A stretch of DNA of 64,000 bases from Pedobacter psychrodurus (GTDB lineage: Bacteria; Bacteroidota; Bacteroidia; Sphingobacteriales; Sphingobacteriaceae), in contig NZ_SJSO01000002.1 in NCBI RefSeq assembly GCF_004331735.1, forward strand, positions 1-64,000, in the 5' to 3' direction. The position numbers were made by a program, and so were the translations under genes. Shown here one piece after another: positions 53,203-62,386 of the stretch (positions are counted from its first letter, which is position 1; each line of letters begins with the position of its first letter). Below the pieces are notes generated by a model, which was not told the DNA's origin, ran no database searches, and saw nothing but the letters and a program-made list of their open reading frames with translations.

Positions 53203-54285
53203 CTAAATTCTTTTTTTATAATTAAGGGCAATACGATCCGTGTAATAATAAATTAAATATACTATTGGGATTATGATCATTATTGATCCTGTTACATACC
53301 ATAAGTGGTAAGGCAGTTCCTTATTCTTGGCATAGTGAATAGCCAAGGCTTTAAACAACAGGAGTATTGGGAAGTGCAATAAATAAAGCGAATAGGAAAA
53401 AGTACCAAGCCAGGCTAAAGAAGATAATGCTTTGGCCAATAGTGATTTATTTCTTTTGATCATTAAAGCAATAAAGCCGGTGGTAATTAATCCAAAACAA
53501 AGGTCTAACCAAGGGTAATTACTGTTTATCCTGGCAATGAAAGGGTATGCCACACAAAAAACAATCAATATTGGTATGTAGTTGAAAAGTCTTTCATTTT
53601 GGTGATAAACAGTTGCCATTACAGCACCCAAAAGCCAGATAGATAGGGTATAAGCAGCCGCACCAATATAGTCGATTTTGTAGCCGAATAGGTATGCAGC
53701 AAAAAGAGCTATACTCAACAGTAATGGCATAATTCTTTGTTGATGATAGCTCCACAATAGCAATGGGTACATGAGATAAAAGAACCACTCATGCTTTAAA
53801 GACCAAACAGGATAGTTGGAACCCCAAAGTGGACTTTCGGGTACTAAAAAGAAATTAAACAAAAATCTGCTCAGCGAATATTGACTGAGCGGATAAGAAT
53901 CGCCAGTGGTTATACGAATGATATAATCTGTTAAAAAACAAACTATAAATGAAACGATTAGCGTTGGGTAAATCCTGATTATCCGTTTTTTTAGGTATTG
54001 TTTTAATTTAAATTCTGAAAAACTATACTGTGCACCGGCATATCTAAAATGGATTAAAAAACCGGAGAGTACAAAGAAAATGATAACCGCTTCGTGCCCA
54101 AATTTGAATAAAGAAAAGAAATAGACCATTAACTTATCGTACCATTGATATTGTTCGGGATGTTTGGATAAACCGTTAAAATAAGGTTGGGTCAGGGTTA
54201 AACGTGCATGATGGATGAGTACATATATAGCCGATAAGCCCCTTAGGCCATCTAGTACTTTTAAATTATTTTTCAACCGGTTCAA
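53203..54285 (-). CDS. Acyltransferase family 3 (OafA/YrhL type) membrane protein
   Basis: A 360-residue protein with about ten helices. The diagnostic N-terminus is KVLDGLRGLSAIYVLIHHARLTL, with the conserved His pair, followed by GHEAVIIFFVLSGFLIHFRYAG and RIIRIYPTLIVSF. These O-acyltransferases move acetyl or related groups onto sugars during polysaccharide assembly. Starts are TTG only (54285 or a few codons later), and the exact start is uncertain. It is one of two such genes in tandem, suggesting more than one acylation site on the polymer. Confidence 0.88.
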   Translation of the reverse strand: MNRLKNNLKVLDGLRGLSAIYVLIHHARLTLTQPYFNGLSKHPEQYQWYDKLMVYFFSLFKFGHEAVIIFFVLSGFLIHFRYAGAQYSFSEFKLKQYLKKRIIRIYPTLIVSFIVCFLTDYIIRITTGDSYPLSQYSLSRFLFNFFLVPESPLWGSNYPVWSLKHEWFFYLMYPLLLWSYHQQRIMPLLLSIALFAAYLFGYKIDYIGAAAYTLSIWLLGAVMATVYHQNERLFNYIPILIVFCVAYPFIARINSNYPWLDLCFGLITTGFIALMIKRNKSLLAKALSSLAWLGTFSYSLYLLHFPILLLFKALAIHYAKNKELPYHLWYVTGSIMIIIPIVYLIYYYTDRIALNYKKRI

Positions 54286-54328
54286 ATCTTGATAACGTAT
54301 TTTTGATAAAAGCTTTCAACTTTCACAG

Positions 54329-55345
54329 CTACTGGTTAAACTTATTGCCTATAAACCTGGCAAAATGATGGAATGGCTTTTCTATTAAAAGATAGAAAAT
54401 GTAGGATAGGATTATCGCAGTAATAACCATTAACATGCTTGTTAAATTGTTGATTTGTATAAGCTTGTGAATTAGTAGAATAATTAAGGGGTGAAAAATA
54501 TATAATGAGTAAGACGATTTCCCCAATTGCTCCGTAAAGCGCATTGTTTTTTTATACTTTGAATAGATGATTTCATTTTTTAACCAATAATAACATAGTA
54601 TGGCAAAAAAATTCATCGAGAGGATATAACTAACGAAATATTCTTCTTTCAGAAAATGAAGTAAAACCGAACATATCAAAACGCTTATTCTGTAAAGGTA
54701 AACCACTTTAAATGATGTTTGGTCATCGCTATGGATATCTTCTGCAATTTTTACCCCAAAAAGCCAACACGGCAAGCCAATAATCCAAGTGTATAATGGG
54801 CCAGCTTGCCAATAATAACCATGATAATGATTTGCGGATTGATTAACCATTGCCAAAATATCGTGATAAGCGAAAAAGTAAATGGCAATTAATGATACCA
54901 AGAAGCTAATTACTAGTTTGCTGTTCCAGTTTAATTTAATTTTCTGCATAAAGGGATATAGTGCATAAAAAATAAGCTCACAGAGCAGGCTCCAAACTAC
55001 ACCTTTTTCAGGATGTCCAAATCTATATCCAAATAAGAATACCACAGCCAATGGCCCTAAAATGCGGATAAACCTCCGGGCATAGAATTTTTTTAACTGG
55101 GTTACCTGAAGTTTTGAGGTATAATGGATAATAAAACCAGATAAGATAAAGAAACCTATTACTGCAGCAGTACCGTTAGAGATTAATCTTATGAACGTGT
55201 AAATTATGCCGCTGATTTCTGTATTAGGGACAAGCTGAAAATCAGGATGCGTAAAAATATGCGATAACAATACTACAAGAGCTAATATAAACCGTAAACT
55301 GTCTAACCCATTAAGCCATTGAATGGATTGTACTTTTTTATCCAA
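54329..55345 (-). CDS. Acyltransferase family 3 membrane protein, second copy
   Basis: A 338-residue multi-helix protein. LNGLDSLRFILALVVLLSHIFTH contains the conserved His, then AAVIGFFILSGFIIHYTSKL and KKFYARRFIRILGPLAVVFLF. The TTG start at 55345 overlaps the stop of the upstream glycosyltransferase by eight bases. Sequence differs from the acyltransferase at 53203, so it is not a fresh duplication. Likely adds an acyl group to a different sugar of the repeat unit. Confidence 0.88.
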   Translation of the reverse strand: MDKKVQSIQWLNGLDSLRFILALVVLLSHIFTHPDFQLVPNTEISGIIYTFIRLISNGTAAVIGFFILSGFIIHYTSKLQVTQLKKFYARRFIRILGPLAVVFLFGYRFGHPEKGVVWSLLCELIFYALYPFMQKIKLNWNSKLVISFLVSLIAIYFFAYHDILAMVNQSANHYHGYYWQAGPLYTWIIGLPCWLFGVKIAEDIHSDDQTSFKVVYLYRISVLICSVLLHFLKEEYFVSYILSMNFFAILCYYWLKNEIIYSKYKKTMRFTEQLGKSSYSLYIFHPLIILLIHKLIQINNLTSMLMVITAIILSYIFYLLIEKPFHHFARFIGNKFNQ

Positions 55346-56552
55346 TTGTTTCTTTAACTAAAATTAAAAACTTTTGACTTTCATTTTCCCAGTTTAAACT
55401 TTTTTGGCCAAGTTCATAGCAGGCCTTTTTGGTAGCGTTTAACATTGTTCTGTTTTCGTGGTAATAATTGATTATAGTGGCCAGATCTGACGCATCATGG
55501 TAAATTTTGCCGGTATAGTTATAACTACTCATAAAGGCATTTTGGGCTGCAGTATTACTTGCAGCAACCGCCAATCCGCATTGGATATAGGTGAAAAGTT
55601 TATTGGTTAAGCATATGTTACGATTAAGGGGTGAAGTATTTTCAGATGCTATGCCAATATCATAACTGCCCGCGATTTTTAATAATTGATCTGGACTTAC
55701 CGTATGGTGAAAGAATAAATCTTTTCGTCTTTCTGCAATAGTCAGTTGATTTAATTGTTCTTGATAGTTAGGATCAAACTTCCCCAATAAATGTAATTCA
55801 AGGGGTGTGCTTATGCTATTTATGGCGTTAATTATGGTTTCAATGCCCCGGTTTGGGCCAACGGTTTGCGAAAACCAAAAAAGTTTAATAGGCTTTTGGG
55901 TATTGATGACTGAAGCATCCGCTATTTTAGGAAAAACATTGTTAATGCTTTGTACCTTAATATTATATAACGATTTGTAAAGATTAGCAATTAATGGGCT
56001 GGCAGCGGTAAAGTAATCTAATTTAGGTATATAGTGATTCTCAATTTCCGCTTTAAGTTGGTAATCGCTACTGTGCTGATCATCGGTTAATTCCTGCCGG
56101 TGAAAATCTTCTGCATCAAAACCGCTCTTAGCCTGGTTGGCCTTTGCTGCATTTACTGCAATAGGCAATGCCCCAAGATTATGGCCAATATATAATGCTG
56201 CTTTAACTTTAAGGGCTTTGGCCAATTGCCAGCTGTAATTTCTATTTAAAGTGTAGTGTAAGTTGTTGTTTGGTAATAAGTTAAGTATTTTTAATCTTAA
56301 ACCCGATTTAATTTTAGAAAATGTGGTTAATAAATTTTGCGGTGTCCAGTTGAGTGCGTTAAAAGTCCATGATGGATTAGCTTCAAGGATTTCTTGATCA
56401 TACTTAACCAGCGAACTAACATATTGTGTAAATATTAAGTGCACGTTATAGCCTTCTTTGGCTAATGATGTAGCTTCTTTAACCAATCTGGGGTTTGATG
56501 AGATGTGCCCAGGCGTAATTAAGCAGATGGTTTTGTTTTGCGCTCCGTCCAT
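55338..56552 (-). CDS. Glycosyltransferase family 4
   Basis: A 404-residue GT-B protein. The N-terminus NKTICLITPGHISSNPRLVKEATSLAKEGYNVHLIFTQ is typical of GT4-type acceptor domains. The donor side has IKLFWFSQTVGPNRGIETIINAI, SYDIGIASENTSPLNRNICLTNKLFTYIQCGLAVAASNTAAQ. The ATG at 56552 lies 34 bases inside the upstream gene, an unusually long overlap in this operon. The donor sugar is not predictable. Confidence 0.88.
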   Translation of the reverse strand: MDGAQNKTICLITPGHISSNPRLVKEATSLAKEGYNVHLIFTQYVSSLVKYDQEILEANPSWTFNALNWTPQNLLTTFSKIKSGLRLKILNLLPNNNLHYTLNRNYSWQLAKALKVKAALYIGHNLGALPIAVNAAKANQAKSGFDAEDFHRQELTDDQHSSDYQLKAEIENHYIPKLDYFTAASPLIANLYKSLYNIKVQSINNVFPKIADASVINTQKPIKLFWFSQTVGPNRGIETIINAINSISTPLELHLLGKFDPNYQEQLNQLTIAERRKDLFFHHTVSPDQLLKIAGSYDIGIASENTSPLNRNICLTNKLFTYIQCGLAVAASNTAAQNAFMSSYNYTGKIYHDASDLATIINYYHENRTMLNATKKACYELGQKSLNWENESQKFLILVKETIG

Positions 56553-57781
56553 TTATTGAAAATTATTTCGCTTAATTTTTCCCGGTATTGATGCCATGTC
56601 CAGGTTTGTGCCTTTCTTAATGCTGCGGCACCAAATTTTGGCAGTTCAATTTTATTTGCTGTACACCATTTTAGTTGATTTATGAGCGCTTCCAAATCGC
56701 CGGCCGGAATAATCCAGCCATTCTCCGTGGGCGATATCAAATCTGGCCCACAGCACGCATCGGTTGCAATAACCGGAATTCCATTTGCCATGGCTTCGGT
56801 AACAACCATCCCAAAACCATCAGCCAATGTTGGGAGTACAAATACATCAACCTCATTATATAGATCCATCAGTTCCTGATGAGGAATATTTTCTTTAATG
56901 ATTACTTTGCCCGGCAGGTTTCTTCTGATCTTTTCGGGCAGGGTCATTTTACCGATCAGATAAAGTTCTGCCTCTTGTTCGTTAAAATTGCATTGTTTCC
57001 AGGCTTCATACAGGAGGTGTGAACCTTTTCTTATAGATTGATTGCCCGCATACAAAAATTTAACTGGTCCGGTTGAAGTTTTTTCTTGTATAATATGGGG
57101 CTGGTCCACAGGAAATGCCAATGGAATAACTTCAATTTTTGCAGCATCAATACCGCCTTCAATCAGTGTTTTTTTCGTAAATGAAGAGTTGCATATAATC
57201 AAATCAGCTATTTTAAGTTCCTCATCACGCCTTTTGTTTCTTCTAACGGCTTTAGAATTAACTAATAGATCTGTATTTTCTGTTCTTAATTCAGGATAAA
57301 GCTCAAACTGTTTCTGAACTACTTTTGTAAAAAAGAGATGGTGTTGACTGGGCTGCTCATAAACAGACAATATATTCATGGCCTTTGCCTTAACCAAAGT
57401 ATTTAATGCGCAGTGCTCATAAGTATGCACTACATCAGTTTGATCGTGTGTTAAGGCTTTAGCTACCCAATTATCAAAACTGAGTTCGCTCCATTCCCAA
57501 ATCCTGTCGGTAATTAGGGGATAATCCAGCCTCGAGAAAAAAGTCCGCATTAATTCAGGCAAAGGTCTGCTAATAAATTTATGAATAGGGAGCTCATTAA
57601 ACTGCCTTCTTTTGATTAAGTTTTTTAGATAGCTGAAAGCCGAAAGTTTGTTGGATAAGCTGTTTTCTGGATGTTCAAAAAATGAGGTGTAAAAATGTTT
57701 AAGGTAAGCCGCTTCTTGGTAGGCCATTACTGTTTGTTTAACATGCGGCGCAATGGATGGATGTGAAACGATAACTTTCAT
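56519..57781 (-). CDS. Glycosyltransferase family 4
   Basis: A 420-residue enzyme starting MKVIVSHPSIAPHVKQTVMAYQEAAYLKHFYTSFF. The donor domain is well conserved: PVKFLYAGNQSIRKGSHLLYEAW, YNEVDVFVLPTLADGFGMVVTEAMANGIPVIATDACCGPDLI with the E-x7-E type acids. Its ATG shares one base with the stop of the upstream gene (TAATG). It belongs to the operon's repeat-unit assembly set. Confidence 0.92.
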   Translation of the reverse strand: MKVIVSHPSIAPHVKQTVMAYQEAAYLKHFYTSFFEHPENSLSNKLSAFSYLKNLIKRRQFNELPIHKFISRPLPELMRTFFSRLDYPLITDRIWEWSELSFDNWVAKALTHDQTDVVHTYEHCALNTLVKAKAMNILSVYEQPSQHHLFFTKVVQKQFELYPELRTENTDLLVNSKAVRRNKRRDEELKIADLIICNSSFTKKTLIEGGIDAAKIEVIPLAFPVDQPHIIQEKTSTGPVKFLYAGNQSIRKGSHLLYEAWKQCNFNEQEAELYLIGKMTLPEKIRRNLPGKVIIKENIPHQELMDLYNEVDVFVLPTLADGFGMVVTEAMANGIPVIATDACCGPDLISPTENGWIIPAGDLEALINQLKWCTANKIELPKFGAAALRKAQTWTWHQYREKLSEIIFNKWTERKTKPSA

Positions 57782-58788
57782 TAAAACTGCTGGTACTGCT
57801 TTAAATATTGTTGGGTAATTACCTGTGCCGAAAACCTCGATTTGGTCATTTCCAAAACTGAAAACCTGTTTATGGATTTAATTTCGGCCACCCTCTCTGT
57901 TAACTCGTTAACAGTATTGCAGAAAAATCCGGTAATCCCATTAACTACTATCTCAGGTACAGCGCCCCTGTTTAAACCCAATACCGGAGTGCCACAGGCC
58001 ATTGCTTCTACCATCACGATCCCAAACGGCTCATCCCATAATATCGGCATGAGCAAAGCTGCGGCTTTGCTTAGGATTTCGCTTTTTTGAATATCGTTAA
58101 CAGCACCCACATATTGGATCTGATCGCCTAAAAACGGCTTGATTTTTTCATTAAAATAAAGTGTATAAAATTCAGGTATATTACCGGCAATAATCAGTTT
58201 TTTACCTGTTTTTATGGCCATTTCAACCGCCAGGTGAACGCCCTTGATAGGCTCTATACGTCCTAAAAAAACAAAGGGTGCGTCTCCTTCCACAGCTGCA
58301 GAAAAAGCATATTTGTCAAAATTAACACCATTATAAACGGTTTCGGCACTGGCATGTGGCTTAATTTGGTTAGTAATGTAGTTGCTGCAGCCAGTAAAAT
58401 GCAATGAGTTTTTGCGCGAAAGTAAGTGGCCCCTTTTAATTTGTTTAATGGTGGGTTCCCGCTGATAACTCATCAGTTTTGGTATTTTTGTTGGCATAAT
58501 TGGCAGCAAATAAGCCAACCTGCCAAAGCTGTGCACCACATCGAACTTTTGGCTGTTAATGGTTTTTTTTATTAATAAACTGTTGTTGAACACATCCTTT
58601 AGGGAATTGCCACTACTTTGGTAGGGGATGAGTTGGCTATTTACACTGGATTCGCTATTGGCGAATAAAGTAACCTCATGTCCTAGGCTTAATAGTTCAA
58701 CCACTATCATATCAATAATGCGTTCAATACCACCATAAAACAGTGGCGGAACAGCAATCTCTGGATCTGCGGTAATACCTATTCTCAT
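57781..58788 (-). CDS. Glycosyltransferase family 4
   Basis: A 335-residue GT-B enzyme. MRIGITADPEIAVPPLFYGGIERIIDMIVVELLSLGHEVTLFA is the classical glycine-rich start of family 4. The donor domain shows APFVFLGRIEPIKGVHLAVEMAIKTGKKLIIAGNIPE and LMPILWDEPFGIVMVEAMACGTPVLGLNRGAVPEIV with clear E-x7-E. Its start overlaps the FkbM gene stop by four bases (ATGA). It is smaller than average for the family but has both domains. Confidence 0.92.
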   Translation of the reverse strand: MRIGITADPEIAVPPLFYGGIERIIDMIVVELLSLGHEVTLFANSESSVNSQLIPYQSSGNSLKDVFNNSLLIKKTINSQKFDVVHSFGRLAYLLPIMPTKIPKLMSYQREPTIKQIKRGHLLSRKNSLHFTGCSNYITNQIKPHASAETVYNGVNFDKYAFSAAVEGDAPFVFLGRIEPIKGVHLAVEMAIKTGKKLIIAGNIPEFYTLYFNEKIKPFLGDQIQYVGAVNDIQKSEILSKAAALLMPILWDEPFGIVMVEAMACGTPVLGLNRGAVPEIVVNGITGFFCNTVNELTERVAEIKSINRFSVLEMTKSRFSAQVITQQYLKQYQQF

Positions 58789-59519
58789 GGGTTTAAGAGC
58801 TCCTTTTTAACGTAAAGGTTATTAGAATACCACAGTTTACGTTTATCTAGTAAATTTCTCCGCGTTTCGTATATGCCGCATAACATAAAACCTTTTTGCT
58901 CCATAAATGCTTCTACATCTGAAAAATGAACTTTTGTAATCTCCCTTTCATAGCCAACCTCCAATAAGATTATTTTTGTTTGGTTAATCAAGCTGCCCTG
59001 ACCTTCCAAAACTTCAAATTCAAAACCTTCTACATCAATTTTGATGATATCGATCTGATCAATCTGCTGTTCAAGCAATACCTCTTCCAACCTTACCACC
59101 TCAATTTCCTCTTTACCAATGATGTTTTCGCTGTTATAGGTAGCTTTGATAGAATTAATTGTGTTTTCTCTATTAATATCAATGGTGATTTTACCTGGGG
59201 CAGCGCCAAGTGCTTTTTGAAAAAAAATGATGTTGGGATAGTTTTCCAAATGTTTCAACAATTGATCGAAAGTATGCTTAACCGGCTCAAAAGCCATTAT
59301 TTTGGCCGAAGGGAACCAATAGCTCAACTCTTTACTGATGGATCCGATATTTGCGCCTGCATCAACAATAACTGAAGGTTCTTTGGCTAAAATTCTTTTT
59401 GCATCGAACATCCAATTTCTACCATAAGGGTAATTTTTGGAGATGAAATTAAGCTGTAGTTTTAATAAACCTTGTTCCAAACTTGAAAATGTTTTGCCTG
59501 TTAAGTATTTCCAGTTCAT
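58785..59519 (-). CDS. FkbM family SAM-dependent methyltransferase
   Basis: A 244-residue cytosolic enzyme. The SAM-binding motif I is VIVDAGANIGSISKELSYWFP, followed by IMAFEPVKHTFDQLL. The FkbM hallmark is IDIIKIDVEGFEFEVLEGQGSLI. It probably O-methylates a sugar of the exopolysaccharide, capping or decorating chains. It stands between glycosyltransferase genes on the same strand, overlapping the next by four bases. The ATG at 59519 is clear. Confidence 0.9.
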   Translation of the reverse strand: MNWKYLTGKTFSSLEQGLLKLQLNFISKNYPYGRNWMFDAKRILAKEPSVIVDAGANIGSISKELSYWFPSAKIMAFEPVKHTFDQLLKHLENYPNIIFFQKALGAAPGKITIDINRENTINSIKATYNSENIIGKEEIEVVRLEEVLLEQQIDQIDIIKIDVEGFEFEVLEGQGSLINQTKIILLEVGYEREITKVHFSDVEAFMEQKGFMLCGIYETRRNLLDKRKLWYSNNLYVKKELLNP

Positions 59520-59553
59520 AAATTTTGTGGGTTACTCATTTCAATAATCGGGT

Positions 59554-60546
59554 TTAGGTTAAACTATATACTTTATTCAGGATTGAGCTCATTTTTTCTG
59601 CACTTTTTTCTAGAGATAGGTTTTCCAGTATGTAATCCCGTGGCGAGAATTTAGAATGGTTCAAGGCCGCGTAGTACATCGGAAATTTGTGGTAAAACTC
59701 GTTTAGGTTTTCAAATTTATCCCCACAACGTTCATCAAAATAGGGTACTGATGTTGCTTTTACCGGAGCTGTTTCGCCCCATTCAAACCGGCTAGGATCC
59801 AGCCATAAACCTTGGTTCCAAGCCAGTATTGGCACGTTCATGGATAATGCTTCTTGATAAGCTAAACCTTGGCTTTCGTGTTCGCACAAAAAAATCATTC
59901 CTTTACTACGGGCCAATAATCCCTTGTAGGTTTTTATATCGTATGCTCCATAAACTATTAGCTGATAGGAGATCTGTTCTTTTTCCAAAAAAGCGACAAT
60001 CGGTTTAAGTAGATTTAAACGGTTTTGTTCCTGATCCCATAAAAACTTAACATATATCAAAATATCTGTTTTTGGTTCACTCGGCTTTGGCTTCCAAAAT
60101 TCTGTATCAATTCCGGCAGGCCATATGCTGCATTTACTTTTACCAAACCATTTATTGTAGATGTCGGCAGTCCATTTAGAGTGCTGTAAGTAAGTAGCAA
60201 CAGGGTAATCCACAAACAAAGTTGGCCAGTTTGATGGGTGAGTCATCAAGCCAATGCCAGCAACGAGCTTATTTGTTTGGTGGTATCCGTTTAAGGCCTG
60301 TAATCCTAAGCCAAGTACAATAATGTGATCACGCTCGGTAATTTGGTCGAAAGGGACATTGGTTAAATAAGGTTGTTTTACAAGATCGAAAGCTTTGCAA
60401 AGGTTTTTAAAAACTAGCTCTAAACTACTTATTCTTTCGCCTCTTATCACTTTTCTCATCGTGGGCAAAATATACCTGTCTCCCCAAAAGAAACGGTCTT
60501 TTATTGGCGGTTTAATAAAATAAATAATTAAACGTGTGCTGCTCAA
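59554..60546 (-). CDS. Glycosyltransferase, GT-B fold, family uncertain
   Basis: A 330-residue protein with features of a sugar transferase: an early segment LIIYFIKPPIKDRFFWGDRYILPTMRKVIRG, a middle motif KCSIWPAGIDTEFWKPKPSE typical of the GT4 hinge, and MIFLCEHESQGLAYQEALSMNVPILAWNQGLW matching the donor-site E-x7-E region. The N-terminal domain is reduced compared with standard GT4 proteins. Its only start is a TTG overlapping the upstream stop by four bases (TTGA). Confidence 0.75.
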   Translation of the reverse strand: MSSTRLIIYFIKPPIKDRFFWGDRYILPTMRKVIRGERISSLELVFKNLCKAFDLVKQPYLTNVPFDQITERDHIIVLGLGLQALNGYHQTNKLVAGIGLMTHPSNWPTLFVDYPVATYLQHSKWTADIYNKWFGKSKCSIWPAGIDTEFWKPKPSEPKTDILIYVKFLWDQEQNRLNLLKPIVAFLEKEQISYQLIVYGAYDIKTYKGLLARSKGMIFLCEHESQGLAYQEALSMNVPILAWNQGLWLDPSRFEWGETAPVKATSVPYFDERCGDKFENLNEFYHKFPMYYAALNHSKFSPRDYILENLSLEKSAEKMSSILNKVYSLT

Positions 60547-61685
60547 GTTATATGCTCAATAATTTTTTGGATTGAAGTGCTGATCGAATGATCGGATAGC
60601 GCTCTTTTCTGCCCAGCTTCTCTTAATTGCATCCTAATTTTTTCATCTGCCAGTAACCTGCTGCATTGTTCGTCCAGTTCTTCGGCACTGGTGTATGTTA
60701 CAATCTCCTTTCCGGTTTCGTATAGTTCATCAATGCCTTCGGTCCATTCGGTTAAATAACAGGCCCCGAGCATTGGTGCTTCAATATCCCTTAAGCGCGA
60801 GTAAGTATTTGGTTTTTGCAAAGGATAATTAAAGCTGGGATACCGGTTAACCCCAATGGTGATATTGCTTTCTTTGGTGATTTTGATATAGTTTTCAAAA
60901 TCGGGTTTACCTTTAAAAAAACGATTCAGTGCCCATGCTGATGGCGCTTTGTAAGAACGGGATCTGATTTTATTGGCATAAGCATAAAACCCATTTTGCC
61001 GTATAAAAGCTAACTGGTTTAAAATTTTTTGCCTGGCCGAACTTGCAGATATAGTTGAAAGCCGATCGTTATTTAGCCAATCGCTTCCGTAGATGTTAAC
61101 TATCCGTTCAGGATTATGCTTAATTAAGGTGTCGAATAGTATATGCCGTTGGATATCTTTTGATCCGATAAAAGAAACCTGATTATTTTCAGTTTTGTTA
61201 AATGACCTATATTTTGGCTCAACCCACATTGGCATGGGCAGGTTAAGGTAGTTTAACCCGGCTTTTTGATAAAATTTAATGGCTTTATATTCTGGTACCC
61301 AGTTCAGGTCGAAAACATGAAATGCTTTAGGCACCGAGCGGTAAAGCCGAACATGATCACAAAAAAAATTGACACAAAACACACCCATTTTTTTTAGTTC
61401 GCGAATAGCACTTTCATCTATTTGCTGCGGGTATAAATAGCTTAGAAATAAATCAGCACCCTTCTCTTTAACCTGTTTTAGCACCCTACTCCAGGTAAAA
61501 CTTTTCCAATCCTGAAATTCCTGATCAGATTGTTGAACGAGGCCCCGCGCCCAATCAACATCATCACATTCAATATATTGGCATCCGGCTTCAGTAATGC
61601 CATTTTTAATATAGTATTCCCAAAAGCTGTATGCAGGTATGGGATGTTGGATTTTTGATTGTAAGAAGGAAAGAAAAATTTTCAT
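60543..61685 (-). CDS. Glycosyltransferase, CgeB-like
   Basis: A 380-residue protein. Its layout (DLFLSYLYPQQIDESAIRELKKMGVFCVNFFCDHVRLYRSVPKAFHVFDLNWVPEYKAIKFYQKAG, then NQVSFIGSKDIQRHILFDTLIKHNPERIVNIYGSDW and LRDIEAPMLGACYLTEWTEGIDELYETGKEIVTYTSAEEL) matches CgeB-type glycosyltransferases with a C-terminal Glyco_trans_1_2 domain. Such enzymes glycosylate spore or capsule surfaces in other bacteria. The ATG overlaps the upstream stop by four bases. A third family type in the operon adds to the linkage variety. Confidence 0.8.
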   Translation of the reverse strand: MKIFLSFLQSKIQHPIPAYSFWEYYIKNGITEAGCQYIECDDVDWARGLVQQSDQEFQDWKSFTWSRVLKQVKEKGADLFLSYLYPQQIDESAIRELKKMGVFCVNFFCDHVRLYRSVPKAFHVFDLNWVPEYKAIKFYQKAGLNYLNLPMPMWVEPKYRSFNKTENNQVSFIGSKDIQRHILFDTLIKHNPERIVNIYGSDWLNNDRLSTISASSARQKILNQLAFIRQNGFYAYANKIRSRSYKAPSAWALNRFFKGKPDFENYIKITKESNITIGVNRYPSFNYPLQKPNTYSRLRDIEAPMLGACYLTEWTEGIDELYETGKEIVTYTSAEELDEQCSRLLADEKIRMQLREAGQKRALSDHSISTSIQKIIEHIT

Positions 61686-62386
61686 TCTTTGATAATGCTC
61701 TTGTTTTCGAATCCGGCAATAGTGCCACTAATACCTATTTTGTCAACATATTCGGTGTGGTAGCCAGCATATTTCAATATTCTGGCGCCTGCAAATTCGA
61801 CAGCAGCACCGCGGGTGATATTAAAAACTGGATTTATAAACTGTTTGACAAAGTGGATTAAGCTCCGTATACCAACCACTCTTTGTTCATAGGCGAAAGT
61901 TTCATTCAGGGTTTTAAGTAAAAAGTCTTCATAAATTTGCTTATTTCTTACAAAATAACCCCTTGTAGAAATGGATGACCTTTTAGTGCCCAAGTGGTAT
62001 GCCCTAACTTTAAAATCATATGCTTCATCAAAATTGGTATTGAAATTTTCGTTGGGTAAATAGCGTGCACTGATTTTAAAAATGGGTTCGTTCTCAGGTA
62101 AAATATCCAATGTGGCCAAAAGCATAAAAAATTCGTTTATGCCTTTATTGATAAATTGATACTGTTTAATGTGTATCACCTGAACAGCTTTGCAGGCTGA
62201 TTTAATTACATCCAGATTAGCAGAGACAGAATTATCAACCAGGATAATTTGGCTAAAATTAAAGTTTTCAAGCGCCTTTAAGGTCAAAATGGTTTGCCTT
62301 TCCCGCTCTTCGTGGGTAAAATGGCTCCGTTTTGATTCCCCTTTTTTTTCCTCTGGATATAAGCATGAGGATACAATTGCTATCAT
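61682..62386 (-). CDS. Uncharacterised protein of the exopolysaccharide operon, possible GT-A-like transferase
   Basis: A 234-residue protein I do not recognise. The beginning MIAIVSSCLYPEE and the later FNFSQIILVDNSVSANLDVIKSACKAVQVIHIK suggest an N-terminal Rossmann-like sheet as in GT-A enzymes. LPENEPIFKISARYLPNENF and RSSISTRGYFVRNKQIYEDFLLKTLNETFAYEQRVV are conserved-looking blocks. There is no DxD of the usual kind. The four-base overlaps on both sides mean that it is translated with, and probably functions with, its neighbours. It could be a divergent glycosyltransferase. Confidence 0.6.
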   Translation of the reverse strand: MIAIVSSCLYPEEKKGESKRSHFTHEERERQTILTLKALENFNFSQIILVDNSVSANLDVIKSACKAVQVIHIKQYQFINKGINEFFMLLATLDILPENEPIFKISARYLPNENFNTNFDEAYDFKVRAYHLGTKRSSISTRGYFVRNKQIYEDFLLKTLNETFAYEQRVVGIRSLIHFVKQFINPVFNITRGAAVEFAGARILKYAGYHTEYVDKIGISGTIAGFENKSIIKE

